38,085 nt of DNA from Acetobacteraceae bacterium (GTDB taxonomy: Bacteria > Pseudomonadota > Alphaproteobacteria > Acetobacterales > Acetobacteraceae). Under the pieces are notes generated by a model, which ran no database searches, had not been told where the DNA came from, and saw only the letters and a list, made by a program, of their open reading frames with translations. Made by a program: the position numbers and the translations under genes. Positions 1 through 7,814 of this stretch are shown one piece after another (positions within the stretch are counted from its first letter, which is position 1; each line of letters starts with the position of its first letter). Location of the stretch: positions 3,067-41,151 of the forward strand of contig PLXO01000086.1 in NCBI GenBank assembly GCA_003151425.1. The letters are read 5' to 3'.

Positions 1-84
1 GAGCTGCTGATCATGAAGGAGTCCGACATCATGGGCATCATCACGGACGCCGCTGCCGCGGCGGGCCGCAAGAAGGCCGCATGA
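1..84 (+). CDS. groES: Co-chaperonin GroES, C-terminal fragment
   Basis: The window opens inside this gene; only the last 27 codons are visible. They contain ELLIMKESDIMGII, which matches the C-terminal beta-strand of alphaproteobacterial GroES. GroES is the 10-kDa lid of the GroEL folding chamber in the cytoplasm. After the conserved end there is an Ala-rich basic tail (AAAAAGRKKAA) that most GroES proteins lack. groEL starts 65 bases downstream on the same strand, the usual groESL order. The start and any CIRCE/HrcA or sigma-32 promoter lie outside the window. Confidence 0.85.
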   Translation, partial: ELLIMKESDIMGIITDAAAAAGRKKAA

Positions 85-149
85 CCCAGGCGTGTGACCT
101 TGGGCACGTGACCTCACCGGCCGCTTTGAATCCAGAAAGGATCTAACAA

Positions 150-1814
150 ATGACTGCGAAAGACGTTCGATTCGGCGGCGATGCCCGCCAACGCATGCTG
201 CGCGGCGTCGACATGCTCACCGAGGCAGTGCGGATCACGCTCGGCCCGAAGGGGCGCAACGTGATCCTGGACAAAAGCTACGGCGCACCACGGATCACCA
301 AGGATGGCGTGACCGTCGCCAAGGAGATCGAGCTGTCCGACAAGTTCGAAAACATGGGCGCGCAGATGTTGCGTGAGGTGGCCAACAAGACCAACGACAT
401 TACCGGCGACGGCACCACCACGGCGATCGTGCTGGCGCAGGCGATTGCGCACGAGGGTTCCAAGGCGGTCTCCGCCGGCCTCAATCCGATGGATCTGAAG
501 CGCGGCGTCGACAAGGCCGTGATCGCGCTGGTCGAAGAACTGAAGAAGCGCTCGAAGAAGATCACCACCCAGGCGGAGACGGCGCAGGTGGGCACCATCT
601 CGGCCAACGGCGAGGTCGAGATCGGCCGCATGATCGCCGAGGCGATGCAGAAGGTCGGCAACGAGGGCGTGATCACGGTCGAGGAGGCGAAGGGCATCCA
701 GACCGAGCTCGACGTGGTTGAGGGGATGCAGTTCGACCGCGGCTACATGTCACCCTATTTCATTACCAACGCCGAAAAGATGAGCGTCGAGCTGGAGCAG
801 CCCTACATCCTGATCCATGAGAAGAAGCTGTCCGGCCTGCAATCGCTGCTGCCGCTGCTGGAGGCGGTGGCCCAATCGACGCGTCCGCTGCTGATTGTCG
901 CCGAGGACGTGGAAGGCGAGGCGCTTGCCACGCTCGTGGTGAACAAGCTGCGCGGCGGGCTGAAGGTCGCCGCGGTGAAGGCACCCGGCTTCGGCGATCG
1001 CCGCAAGGCGATGCTGGAAGATATCGCGGTGCTGACCAGTGGCACGGTGATCAGCGACGATCTCGGCATCAAGCTGGAGAACGTGACGCTCGAGATGCTC
1101 GGCAAGGCGAAGAAGGTGCTGATCGACAAGGACAACACCACGATCGTCGAGGGCTCGGGCAAGAAGGCCGATATCCAGGCCCGCTGCAAGCAGCTCCGCG
1201 CGCAGATCGAGGAGACGACCTCGGACTACGACAAGGAGAAGCTGCAGGAGCGGCTGGCGAAGCTGGCCGGCGGTGTGGCGATCATTCGCGTCGGCGGCTC
1301 GACCGAGGTCGAGGTGAAGGAGCGCAAGGACCGCGTGGATGACGGGCTGCACGCGACCCGCGCGGCGGTCGAGGAGGGCATCGTTCCGGGTGGTGGCGTG
1401 GCACTCGCGCGGGCCTCGCTGGTCCTGGCGAAGCTGAAGGTCGACAACGACGATCAGCGTGTTGGAGTCGAGATCGTTCGCAAGGCAGTACAGACCCCGT
1501 TGCGCCAGATCGCCGAAAATGCCGGCGAGGACGGCGCGGTGGTCTCTGGCCGCGTGCTCGACAAGGACGACTACAACTGGGGCTTTGATGCACAGACCGG
1601 CGAGTTCAAGGATATGGTGAAGGCCGGCATCATCGACCCGACCAAGGTCGTGCGCACCGCGTTGCAACACGCCGCGTCGGTTGGCGGCCTGATGATCACG
1701 ACCGAGGCGATGGTTGCCGAACGTCCGGCGAAGGGCGGCGGCGCCGGTGGACCGCCGGGTGGAGGCATGGGCGGAATGGGTGGCATGGGCGGCATGGGCG
1801 ATATGGACTACTGA
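150..1814 (+). CDS. groEL: Chaperonin GroEL (Hsp60)
   Basis: 554-residue group I chaperonin, full length for the family, forming the ATP-driven double-ring folding chamber. Visible hallmarks are the N-terminal KDVRFG start, the nucleotide-binding LGPKGRNV and GDGTTTA segments (the latter around residue 86-92 with the catalytic Asp), the apical domain, the C-terminal [10 protein letters not shown] motif, and a flexible tail of GGM repeats ending GDMDY. ATG at 150 follows AGAAAGG at 134-140. It is downstream of groES in the usual order. Many alphaproteobacteria carry several groEL copies; whether this is the housekeeping copy cannot be told from one window. [10 protein letters not shown] has Ile where Thr is usual, a minor variation. 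Confidence 0.98.
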   Translation: MTAKDVRFGGDARQRMLRGVDMLTEAVRITLGPKGRNVILDKSYGAPRITKDGVTVAKEIELSDKFENMGAQMLREVANKTNDITGDGTTTAIVLAQAIAHEGSKAVSAGLNPMDLKRGVDKAVIALVEELKKRSKKITTQAETAQVGTISANGEVEIGRMIAEAMQKVGNEGVITVEEAKGIQTELDVVEGMQFDRGYMSPYFITNAEKMSVELEQPYILIHEKKLSGLQSLLPLLEAVAQSTRPLLIVAEDVEGEALATLVVNKLRGGLKVAAVKAPGFGDRRKAMLEDIAVLTSGTVISDDLGIKLENVTLEMLGKAKKVLIDKDNTTIVEGSGKKADIQARCKQLRAQIEETTSDYDKEKLQERLAKLAGGVAIIRVGGSTEVEVKERKDRVDDGLHATRAAVEEGIVPGGGVALARASLVLAKLKVDNDDQRVGVEIVRKAVQTPLRQIAENAGEDGAVVSGRVLDKDDYNWGFDAQTGEFKDMVKAGIIDPTKVVRTALQHAASVGGLMITTEAMVAERPAKGGGAGGPPGGGMGGMGGMGGMGDMDY

Positions 1815-1875
1815 GCAGCGACGATGCGCTGCCGGGGATGATCGATCAGAACAACTGCCAACCCGACCAGCCGGA

Positions 1876-1907
1876 CACCTGAACAACTGGGCACCTGAAC
1901 AACCGGG
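1876..1907 (+). repeat. Two-copy 16-bp tandem repeat after groEL
   Basis: Two adjacent 16-bp units, CACCTGAACAACTGGG (1876-1891) and CACCTGAACAACCGGG (1892-1907), differ at one base. The end of the second unit contributes to the GGGAGA ribosome-binding site of the small gene starting at 1917. Confidence 0.8.
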
Positions 1908-1916
1908 AGAACGACG

Positions 1917-2060
1917 TTGGCCAAAGGTCGCAGCCACAGAAATCGCGAAGCCAAGAAGCCGAAGGCGGACAAGAAGGCGAGTCCGGCTGGCGCAACGTTC
2001 CTCCGACCGCAGCCGGCGAGCAAACCGCCGGCTGCGCGGGAGCCCGCGAAGCAGAACTAA
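1917..2060 (+). CDS. Small basic protein of the MAKG-SNRE-KKPK type
   Basis: A 47-codon reading frame with a TTG start, too short for most gene finders. The product begins (M)AKGRSHRNREAKKPKADKK and ends PAKQN. This Lys/Arg-rich pattern, AKG then NRE then KKPK, resembles a widespread family of tiny uncharacterised proteobacterial proteins; that link is from memory and unverified. GGGAGA at 1905-1910 sits six bases before the TTG. It follows groEL by about 100 bases on the same strand and may be co-transcribed. Function unknown; the composition suggests nucleic-acid or ribosome contact, but nothing specific is visible. Confidence 0.6.
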   Translation: MAKGRSHRNREAKKPKADKKASPAGATFLRPQPASKPPAAREPAKQN

Positions 2061-2097
2061 CGGGGCTCGACTCGTCGACGCGCCGGCACTCGTTTCG

Positions 2098-2178
2098 TGG
2101 CCGGTGCGACCGGCCTTCCCGTCATGGCTGGCCCACGGGTCGGGCCGCATGCCCGCCCGAGGACAGGCGGAGCCTGCC
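2098..2178. repeat. REP-like dispersed repeat segment in the 2061-2333 gap
   Basis: The gap between 2061 and 2333 shows no convincing gene. It carries a 24-bp stretch (2098-2121, starting TGGCCGGTGCGACCGG) repeated exactly at 2625-2648. It also carries a GC-rich stretch at 2155-2178 whose reverse complement recurs exactly at 16961-16984. GTCATGG..GGCCCACGGGTC inside it resembles the arms of the palindromic element at 16929-17006. It is most likely a member of a dispersed, non-coding palindromic repeat family. Confidence 0.6.
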
Positions 2179-2333
2179 CTTGCGAAGGCGGGGGGCCGGC
2201 CAACCGAGACTTGCCTTCGTGCCCGCGGCCAAGAAGGTCGTGGACGCCGGCGTTCGCTGGCATGACGGGGCGGCCCACAGGCCCGGCACGACGCGCGCGA
2301 TGCCGCGAAGCGCGCGGCATGGAAGAGGCGCCA

Positions 2334-2600
2334 ATGGCAGATCGTGATCAGTCCGATCCTCAATTCGACGCGATGACCGCCCGCCTGCTACGGCGAGAGG
2401 CGCTGCGTCGAGCGGCGGCAGAGCTGAACACGACCTTTGGGCCTGGTCTCGAAGGCGTCCTGGCCAGCATCTCCGCCGAGGTCACGGCCGATGCTGCCAG
2501 CCGCGTTTCGGCAACGCGGGCCACGATTCATGGTGCAGGCCCAACGTTGGGGTCCGCACCTGACACAGGGCTGGGAGAGGATGGCCGCGGCGGGACGTAG
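2334..2600 (+). CDS. Small hypothetical protein
   Basis: 88 residues beginning MADRDQSDPQFDAMTARLL. The N-terminal half is hydrophilic and probably helical (ARLLRREALRRAAAEL); the last 25 residues are Gly/Pro-rich and look disordered. ATG at 2334 follows GAAGAGG at 2321-2327; an in-frame ATG at 2319 is an alternative. No signal peptide or membrane segment. It lies between two copies of a 24-bp direct repeat (2098 and 2625). No family recognised; it could be a spurious frame in GC-rich DNA. Confidence 0.4.
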   Translation: MADRDQSDPQFDAMTARLLRREALRRAAAELNTTFGPGLEGVLASISAEVTADAASRVSATRATIHGAGPTLGSAPDTGLGEDGRGGT

Positions 2601-2624
2601 CCGTTCGCCAGTCGCAATTGTTCA

Positions 2625-2648
2625 TGGCCGGTGCGACCGGCCTTCCCG
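2625..2648. repeat. Second copy of the 24-bp dispersed repeat
   Basis: Exact copy of 2098-2121 in the same orientation, just after the small hypothetical gene. The two copies bracket 2334-2600. Confidence 0.6.
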
Positions 2649-2693
2649 GCATGCCGACCCACAGGCCGGTACGGCGGGGCGGTCCTTCTACCG

Positions 2694-3527
2694 CTACACC
2701 GGGCCGCCGGACGCCGATGTCGCCGCGACCTCGTCGGTCCACACCTTGAAGCTCAGCAGCGTATTGGGGCCGAAGGTGTTGCTGATCGGCACATCGACCG
2801 CGTCACGCCCTCGCCCGATCAGGATGCGTCCGATCCGCGGCACGTTGTTGCGCGGATCGAAGGTGTACCAGGCGCCTCCGAGATACGCCTCGAACCAGCC
2901 GGCGAAATCCATCGGACCGTAGGGTGGCGGGACACCGATGTCGCCGAGGTAGCCGGTGCAGTAGCGCGCCGGAATGTTCATGCACCGGCACAGCGCCACC
3001 GCAAGATGGGCGAAGTCGCGACAGACGCCGCGCCGCTCGTTGAAGGCCTCCCACGCGGTCCGCGTGGGGCGGGCATCCGCGTAATTGAACGCGATGTGGG
3101 TGTGGACGAAGTCGCAGATCGCCTGCACGCGCGCCCATCCGAGCGGCGTATGACCGAACAGTCGCCACGCGGTGTCGGACAGGTGATCGGTCTCGCAGTA
3201 GCGGCTGCCGAGCAGGAAAACCAGCACCTCCTCCGGCAGATCCTGCACTGGGTGCTGCATGGCCTCCGGCACCACCGGATCGGGTTGTCCGCTGTCGTTG
3301 ACCACGCCCGTGCTGGCGATACGGATCTGGCCGGGCGGGGCGACGATGCGGCTGCACCAGTTACCGAACCCATCGTGATAGGTACTGAGCGGCACCTGCG
3401 GGTCGGTTGTCAGATGATCGGGCACGACGATGTCGGCGGCGCGTGAATGATGGACGTTGACCATCAGCAGCATCGGCGTCGGCTGCGGGCATTGGTAGAT
3501 CAACTCGTAACCGATTCGGATCTGCAT
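2694..3527 (-). CDS. Transglutaminase-like protein with missing canonical His
   Basis: 277 residues with an N-terminal beta-rich domain (about 1-100) and a transglutaminase core (about 130-230), a cysteine-protease-like fold. The nucleophile is Cys169 in RRGVCRDFAHL and the Asp is Asp224 in WYTFDPRNN. The position where related enzymes have His-Ala-Trp reads AGW (209-211), so the usual catalytic His is absent, a change I recall as typical of one subfamily. ATG at 3527 is preferred over upstream starts because AAGGCG lies just before it and the product then begins like the family (MQIRIGYEL). It follows another transglutaminase-like gene by 14 bases on the same strand, implying an operon. No signal peptide. 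Substrate unknown. Confidence 0.85.
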   Translation of the reverse strand: MQIRIGYELIYQCPQPTPMLLMVNVHHSRAADIVVPDHLTTDPQVPLSTYHDGFGNWCSRIVAPPGQIRIASTGVVNDSGQPDPVVPEAMQHPVQDLPEEVLVFLLGSRYCETDHLSDTAWRLFGHTPLGWARVQAICDFVHTHIAFNYADARPTRTAWEAFNERRGVCRDFAHLAVALCRCMNIPARYCTGYLGDIGVPPPYGPMDFAGWFEAYLGGAWYTFDPRNNVPRIGRILIGRGRDAVDVPISNTFGPNTLLSFKVWTDEVAATSASGGPV

Positions 3528-3541
3528 GGTGCGCCTTGTTA

Positions 3542-4540
3542 TTAAGGTGAATTGGTGGAGGCTGGCTCCTCGGTGACGCTCACCGTGACCCGCATGCCGA
3601 GACAGGAACTCGCGGACCCGACATAGGTTCCCCACAGCGGCAGAACCTGCATGGGAGACCAGGCGACGGCGACTCGGATGAGATTTCGGTTGCCGACGAT
3701 GCTGTTGGTGGGGTCGAAATCCACCCAGCCGGCCCCCGGCAGATAGACTTGCAGCCAGGCGTGGGTCGCGCCGCCGTCATCGATCGGCAAAGGGGCCGTC
3801 GCCGAAAGCGGCGCGCCTGTCGAAATCGGCAGGGTCGAAATTGGAAGGGTCGAAAGCGGGCCGGCGGTCGACTTGGGGCCGGCGTCGGGCACGTAGATGT
3901 AGCCGCTGACGAATCGGGCGGCGAGACCGAGCGCGCGAACCGCGTCGATCATCAGCCAGGCAAAGTCGCGGCACGTCCCGCTGCCGTGCCGCAGCGTCTC
4001 CACCGGCGTCTGCACGCCACGCTCGACCCGCCGCATGTAGCGGAGCTCTTGCCTGATGCCGAGCGCCATCGCGCGCAGTAGATCCATCGTGCCGATCGTG
4101 CCGGTTCGGGGTGGCGCCGGGGCCAGAACTCGGGCGGGCAGGAACCGGGCGGCCCACCGATCGACCTCCAGGGATGGGTCCGGTCGGTGCAGCGCCTGCG
4201 CGAGGTCGGGCCGTTCATCGCGCGGGTAGTCGAATGGAAAGGTCCGTGCGGCAAACTCCAACGCATAGTCGGGCAGCCTCGTTTCGACATGTTGCAGGGT
4301 GATCATGCTGTCGAACCGAAGCCATGTCGTCGCGCAATCGAAATTCGCGACCGCGACGGAGTTGTCGAACACATCATGCAGCCAGTGCAGATCCGCAGGC
4401 TGCGGCGTGATGTGCAGGCGCGTCCGGATGAGGCGGAGATCATGGCTTTCGCGCGGGCGGAACATCATCCGATGCTCACCCAGTTCCACCGGCTCCGCAT
4501 AGTGATACGTCGTGAGGTGACGCACAGACAGCACGCCCAT
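3542..4540 (-). CDS. Transglutaminase-like cysteine peptidase family protein
   Basis: 332 residues. An N-terminal bacterial transglutaminase-associated domain (about 1-110, LTTYHYAEPVELGEHRM) precedes a transglutaminase core with the full triad: Cys190 (GSGTCRDFAW), His260 (ATHAWLQVYLPG) and Asp276 (WVDFDPTN). Between Cys and His is a low-complexity linker with STLPI repeats encoded by a 15-bp tandem repeat, an insertion the neighbouring paralogue lacks. It is the first gene of a two-gene minus-strand operon. Such pairs in proteobacteria often accompany alpha-E and ATP-grasp genes, but none are visible here. A peptidase or amide-bond-forming role is likely; the target is unknown. Confidence 0.9.
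   Translation of the reverse strand: MGVLSVRHLTTYHYAEPVELGEHRMMFRPRESHDLRLIRTRLHITPQPADLHWLHDVFDNSVAVANFDCATTWLRFDSMITLQHVETRLPDYALEFAARTFPFDYPRDERPDLAQALHRPDPSLEVDRWAARFLPARVLAPAPPRTGTIGTMDLLRAMALGIRQELRYMRRVERGVQTPVETLRHGSGTCRDFAWLMIDAVRALGLAARFVSGYIYVPDAGPKSTAGPLSTLPISTLPISTGAPLSATAPLPIDDGGATHAWLQVYLPGAGWVDFDPTNSIVGNRNLIRVAVAWSPMQVLPLWGTYVGSASSCLGMRVTVSVTEEPASTNSP
3819..3863 (-). repeat. In-frame 15-bp tandem repeat inside transglutaminase gene
   Basis: Three 15-bp units (plus-strand GTCGAAATCGGCAGG, GTCGAAATTGGAAGG, GTCGAAAGCGGGCCG) and a degenerate flanking copy. They encode repeated five-residue STLPI units in the linker between catalytic Cys and His, so copy-number change would alter linker length without shifting frame. 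Confidence 0.85.
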
Positions 4541-4734
4541 GGCAAGCTCCTGAACGCCATAAATACGTGATGGCCATTGTCCGATTCTGTGTCGCGTTCT
4601 TCAACCACAATATCGCTCGTAGCGGCAGCGTTGCGAGCGTAGGGTCACTCGCCAGCATTTCTCACATGGTCGCGGGAGGGGCGCGCGGCGCGATCGCGCA
4701 CCCGGTCAACATTACAGAGCAGGGGATTCCGGCC

Positions 4735-4983
4735 ATGGCTCGCGAGACGATCTACCTCGTCCAGGCGTTCAAACCGGGCCGAGGCACCCGCCTGAACGCC
4801 GACCCGGCGATCCGCTGCAAGTCGGCCGAGGGTGCGCTCAGGACGGCCGAGGGCTTGGCGCCGACACGGGTGGGTGTCGTCGCGTTCGCAACCTCGGGCG
4901 ACGCGGAGCTGGGTGAGTACGACGATGAGCCGACGATCATTTTCAAGACCGGGCGCCTGCCGGCGCCGTTCGGAGACATATGA
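4735..4983 (+). CDS. Conserved small hypothetical protein
   Basis: 82 residues starting MARETIYLVQAFKPGRG and ending FKTGRLPAPFGDI. It has a compact mixed alpha/beta pattern with a Cys (IRCKSAEGALRTAEG) and an acidic GDAELGEYDDEPTI stretch. I recall similar small proteins in alphaproteobacteria without assigned function. ATG at 4735 follows AGGGGA at 4721-4726; upstream in-frame starts would add sequence of different character. No signal peptide or membrane segment. It is separated from both neighbours by about 200-290 bases in which I see no gene (4541-4734 and 4984-5271). Confidence 0.7.
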   Translation: MARETIYLVQAFKPGRGTRLNADPAIRCKSAEGALRTAEGLAPTRVGVVAFATSGDAELGEYDDEPTIIFKTGRLPAPFGDI

Positions 4984-5271
4984 TGGAATGCGGCGCCGCC
5001 TATGGCCGCTGTCGGCTCGGATATGGCGGCAGGTCACGCGGGTCTGGCTCTCTCCGCGTTATTTTCGCCCCGGTTTTCCCGGAACCAACCTTGTTCGCAG
5101 GCGTTGGCAGGTGCATATTCAGTGGACGCGACGATCGGTGCCGTGATCGACGGCGATTTTGGCTGAATGTCTCTCGTGGCGCACAGCTCGGCAAATCGGT
5201 CTTCCGGCCCGCCGCTCGTCATTGGGTCGTGAGGCGGCCGGTGGCGGCTGGGTTGGCACGGAGTTTCGTTG

Positions 5272-5796
5272 ATGATGCCTGAATGGAGGTACTGGCTGCT
5301 GCTGGAAATTCCGCTGTTCATCGTGACGGCCGTCTGCACGCATCTGGTCATATCGTTCAGTCAGACCGCGTTTCATCGTTGGCTCGGTCATCGGCGGCTG
5401 GGGGGATTCCTCTTTCGTCATCACATCAACTTTCATCACACTTACTATGCCAGGGGCCATCTCGCGTCTTCCACCTATCGAGGGGAGGAGGGTAACAACA
5501 CCCCCTTCTTTCTTATTCCGACGGTCCTGGTCGGCGGCGGATTGTTCTTTGCCCTGCCGTTCCAGCTATTTCTGGTGATGATGCTTGCCGCTGCCGCATC
5601 GTTCTACGCGCATGTGTTCTTCGATAAGGAATACCACGTTGAGGGGTCGCGACTCGAACGCTTTGCCTGGTTCAGGCGCAAACAGCAGCTCCATTTCGTC
5701 CACCATCTGCATGCCAATAGCAATTTCGCCGTGATCGATTTCTTCTGGGACCGGATTCTTGGCACCTATCGGAAGCCCGACGGCGAGGTCCACTGA
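5272..5796 (+). CDS. Fatty acid hydroxylase / sterol desaturase superfamily membrane protein
   Basis: 174 residues with several hydrophobic segments (about 8-28, 78-105) and the His-box pattern of the membrane di-iron hydroxylase superfamily: HRWLGH (~36-41), HHINFHH (~50-56) and HFVHHLH (~141-147). These enzymes hydroxylate or desaturate lipid chains at the membrane. At 174 residues it is short for the family, but all three His clusters are present. ATG at 5272 is chosen with GGAG at 5260-5263 upstream; a TTG at 5269 and ATG at 5275 are alternatives. It appears monocistronic. Substrate unknown. Confidence 0.8.
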   Translation: MMPEWRYWLLLEIPLFIVTAVCTHLVISFSQTAFHRWLGHRRLGGFLFRHHINFHHTYYARGHLASSTYRGEEGNNTPFFLIPTVLVGGGLFFALPFQLFLVMMLAAAASFYAHVFFDKEYHVEGSRLERFAWFRRKQQLHFVHHLHANSNFAVIDFFWDRILGTYRKPDGEVH

Positions 5797-6159
5797 CGCC
5801 GGCACTATGCGGCGCGGCAGGGGCGCGCCTTCAATGTGGTGGCTGGCCCGTCGGCGACGTTCAAAGTGCGCCGGTGTCCCGTTCGGCGTATGCCATGCCC
5901 GCGCGTTGCTTGCCCACGTGTTCCATGCCCGCTTGTTCCATGATTGGCTGGCCGGCACTGTCACCGGTGGGTGGTGGGTCGGTCTTGGTTGGCGCCGCCC
6001 TTCCCGACGTCATGACCGTCTCAGGTCAAGCCCCGGGGACGACCACGACAAGAGGGAAACGGTGCCAGGCAAATTGCCCCACTTTCATCGGCGACCTTGT
6101 ATTCAAGCGGCGTCCAGCTTAAGTTGGGTATGACTTTCCTGACAATTTAGGACGATTTG
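5797..6159. other. Intergenic stretch, no gene recognised
   Basis: Open frames cross this 363-base region, but their products are Arg-rich and read like frame shadows. A loose duplication of CCATGCCCGC around 5892-5935 is visible. No promoter, RNA or hairpin stands out. Confidence 0.5.
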
Positions 6160-6687
6160 ATGGTGATGTCCGATGTAACTGCTTTGCAGCGCTCGGATTT
6201 GAACGAATTCCTGTTCGCGGACGTCGGGACAGAAGCGAGCGGCATGGTGCTCAGCGTGGTCTCGCTGTTTGCCCGTCAGGGGAACGATCCGTGGCGGGAA
6301 GCGGATCGACTCGCAGATCTCCCCAAGGCCGTGGCGACTGACAGCTTGGCGCACAGCATCGCCGATATGCCGCATGGGCGGTGGAATCTGCCGGATGCGG
6401 CGGCGATTGCCGCGCGCTTGATCGGCCTGCTGCCGGCACGACCGGCCAGGGCGGCGAGGGTGGAAAGACGCTTGGCCGCCGGCGTTGCCGTTTGGATGCC
6501 GTCGACCAGGAACGCTGTTATGCTGGTCTGCGTTGCGCTAGGAATTGTCTACACCGTCGCGGCGCTGATGCACCCTGCTCCCGCGCGGATCGATGGCGGT
6601 GATGTTGGATCATTCATGGCCGCCCCCGTGCCGGCAGAGACGCCCCGGATTGGCGGACCAAGTCCCGGCGCGCCAAGTCCCAGGTAA
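6160..6687 (+). CDS. Hypothetical single-pass membrane protein
   Basis: 175 residues. The first 100 are soluble and partly helical (VTALQRSDLNEFLFADVG, then PWREADRLADLPKAVATDSLA). A basic patch (~105-110) precedes one transmembrane segment (NAVMLVCVALGIVYTVAAL, ~124-142), followed by a Pro-rich tail with duplicated PSPG/PSPR. Likely an inner-membrane anchor with a cytoplasmic N-terminus. ATG at 6160 has AGGA at 6149-6152 upstream; ATG at 6166 is an alternative. It leads a run of small same-strand genes. No family recognised. Confidence 0.65.
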   Translation: MVMSDVTALQRSDLNEFLFADVGTEASGMVLSVVSLFARQGNDPWREADRLADLPKAVATDSLAHSIADMPHGRWNLPDAAAIAARLIGLLPARPARAARVERRLAAGVAVWMPSTRNAVMLVCVALGIVYTVAALMHPAPARIDGGDVGSFMAAPVPAETPRIGGPSPGAPSPR

Positions 6688-6740
6688 ACGAACCCGCCGC
6701 GCATGAACGCCGGTTACCTCCCGCAGCAAGGAAACCACCG

Positions 6741-7070
6741 ATGAGCCTACCGCCAGGCGATGACCAGGATGACACCGAACGCCAAGCCGACAAGCAGGCG
6801 ACCGTGATGAAGGACCAGTTGCGCAAGGAAGTCGCGCTATGGAACGCGTCGCGCGACGACACGTCGGCCCGACAGGCCGCTGACCTGACTGTGCCGGTGA
6901 CGCCACGGCCCGCGCCGCGGCCGGCGAAACAACCGAGCCGCGCCAAAAAAACTGCCGCGGTGCCGGCGCCGAAGCCCGGTGACGCCCCCAAGAAGCCGTT
7001 CAGCATGTCGTTCGATGGCGTGACCGATGCGCAGCACATCAGCTACATGATCGCCCGCGGTGCCAGATGA
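6741..7070 (+). CDS. Hypothetical hydrophilic protein
   Basis: 109 residues, highly charged. The N-terminus is acidic and helical (PPGDDQDDTERQADKQAT), followed by a Pro/Ala/Lys-rich disordered linker (PRPAPRPAKQPSRAKKTAAVPAPKP, ~55-80) and a short C-terminal block (FSMSFDGVTDAQHISYMIARG). AAGGAAA at 6728-6734 precedes the ATG. It lies 53 bases after the membrane protein and its end abuts the next small gene, so co-transcription is likely. No recognised family; the linker architecture suggests an adaptor, which is inference. Confidence 0.6.
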   Translation: MSLPPGDDQDDTERQADKQATVMKDQLRKEVALWNASRDDTSARQAADLTVPVTPRPAPRPAKQPSRAKKTAAVPAPKPGDAPKKPFSMSFDGVTDAQHISYMIARGAR

Positions 7071-7083
7071 CTCGCGGCGCGAG

Positions 7084-7287
7084 ATGAGCTGGGTCAGCTT
7101 CGAGACGGCGGCTGGGGGCCTTGTCATGCTGCAGCTTCGCCATATCGTGGCGATCTACGATGAGCAGGGTCAGGTCAAATTGGCTACCGCGGCCGGCGGA
7201 GAGCACGTCCTGAAGGATATGTCCGTGCAGCGGGCTGCCGCCCGTGTCTCCGCGGCCGTTCAGGCGCATGTGGCGGCGGCTGGGTAG
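7084..7287 (+). CDS. Small hypothetical protein
   Basis: 67 residues from MSWVSFETAAGGLVMLQLRHIVAIYDEQGQ. The first half looks like a small beta-sheet; the C-terminus is Ala-rich and helical (QRAAARVSAAVQAHVAAAG). An in-frame GTG at 7060 would overlap the previous gene by 11 bases and allow translational coupling; neither start has a strong ribosome-binding site. The MLQLRHIVAIYD stretch faintly recalls small beta-barrel regulators, but I would not assign it. Confidence 0.5.
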   Translation: MSWVSFETAAGGLVMLQLRHIVAIYDEQGQVKLATAAGGEHVLKDMSVQRAAARVSAAVQAHVAAAG

Positions 7288-7436
7288 GCTGCGGCAGCGG
7301 CTCGGCTTTCGTTCGGCTCGGGTGGTCGAGGGAACGATGTAGTCGATGCGAAGGATACCGGGGCTCTCGCCGAGCCCTTCCGGTGCCGAGAATCTCCGGG
7401 GTCGCGAACGACCCGCCAGCCCAATCCGTCCCGGCC

Positions 7437-7516
7437 CAGTCTGTCAACGGCCCAGTCTGTCAATGGGCCACTCTGTCAATGGGCCGGTCTGTCAATGGGC
7501 CAGTCTGTCAACGGCG
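7437..7516 (+). repeat. Five-copy 16-bp tandem repeat
   Basis: Five adjacent 16-bp units at 7437, 7453, 7469, 7485 and 7501, consensus CAGTCTGTCAATGGGC, each differing from it at 0-3 positions. It sits between two small genes, after the stop at 7287 and before the start at 7571. The units abut with no spacers, so it is a minisatellite rather than a CRISPR array. The rest of the 7288-7570 gap shows no gene. Confidence 0.95.
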
Positions 7517-7570
7517 CAACTGGCAACGCCGAACCGCTAGCAAGTCACGACACCAAAGCAGGAGGCAATC

Positions 7571-7786
7571 ATGCAAGTGGACGCGGACTGCGTCGGCCAG
7601 ATCTCCTACGATTACGACGAGTTCTGCAAGGATTACGGACACCCGGCGGGCCGCATGTTCACTTTCGAGGTGACCCATCGCGCGGTCACCTATGTCTATG
7701 CCGATGTCATCGGGCTGGTGCAGGGCGACGAGATCATCTTTAGTCTGGATGCGTCGGATCTCGTCCAGACGCGGAAAGGCCATTGA
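7571..7786 (+). CDS. Small acidic hypothetical protein
   Basis: 71 residues, acidic, beginning MQVDADCVGQISYDYDEFCKDYGHP and ending DLVQTRKGH, with two Cys near the N-terminus and a beta-rich C-terminal half (TFEVTHRAVTYVYADVIGL). A strong ribosome-binding site (AGGAGG, 7560-7565) precedes the ATG by five bases, supporting a real gene. The next small gene starts 28 bases downstream on the same strand. No family recognised. Confidence 0.65.
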   Translation: MQVDADCVGQISYDYDEFCKDYGHPAGRMFTFEVTHRAVTYVYADVIGLVQGDEIIFSLDASDLVQTRKGH

Positions 7787-7814
7787 CGGTGGAGGCGCAG
7801 GGTGCGGAGCGGCG

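Noticed and set aside
750-2363. 537-codon open frame antisense to groEL
   Set aside because: Its product is Arg/His/Ala-rich with no recognisable domain and lies opposite a certain chaperonin gene; long antisense frames are expected in GC-rich coding DNA.
7437-7516. CRISPR array
   Set aside because: The 16-bp units directly abut, with no spacers, and no cas gene is near.
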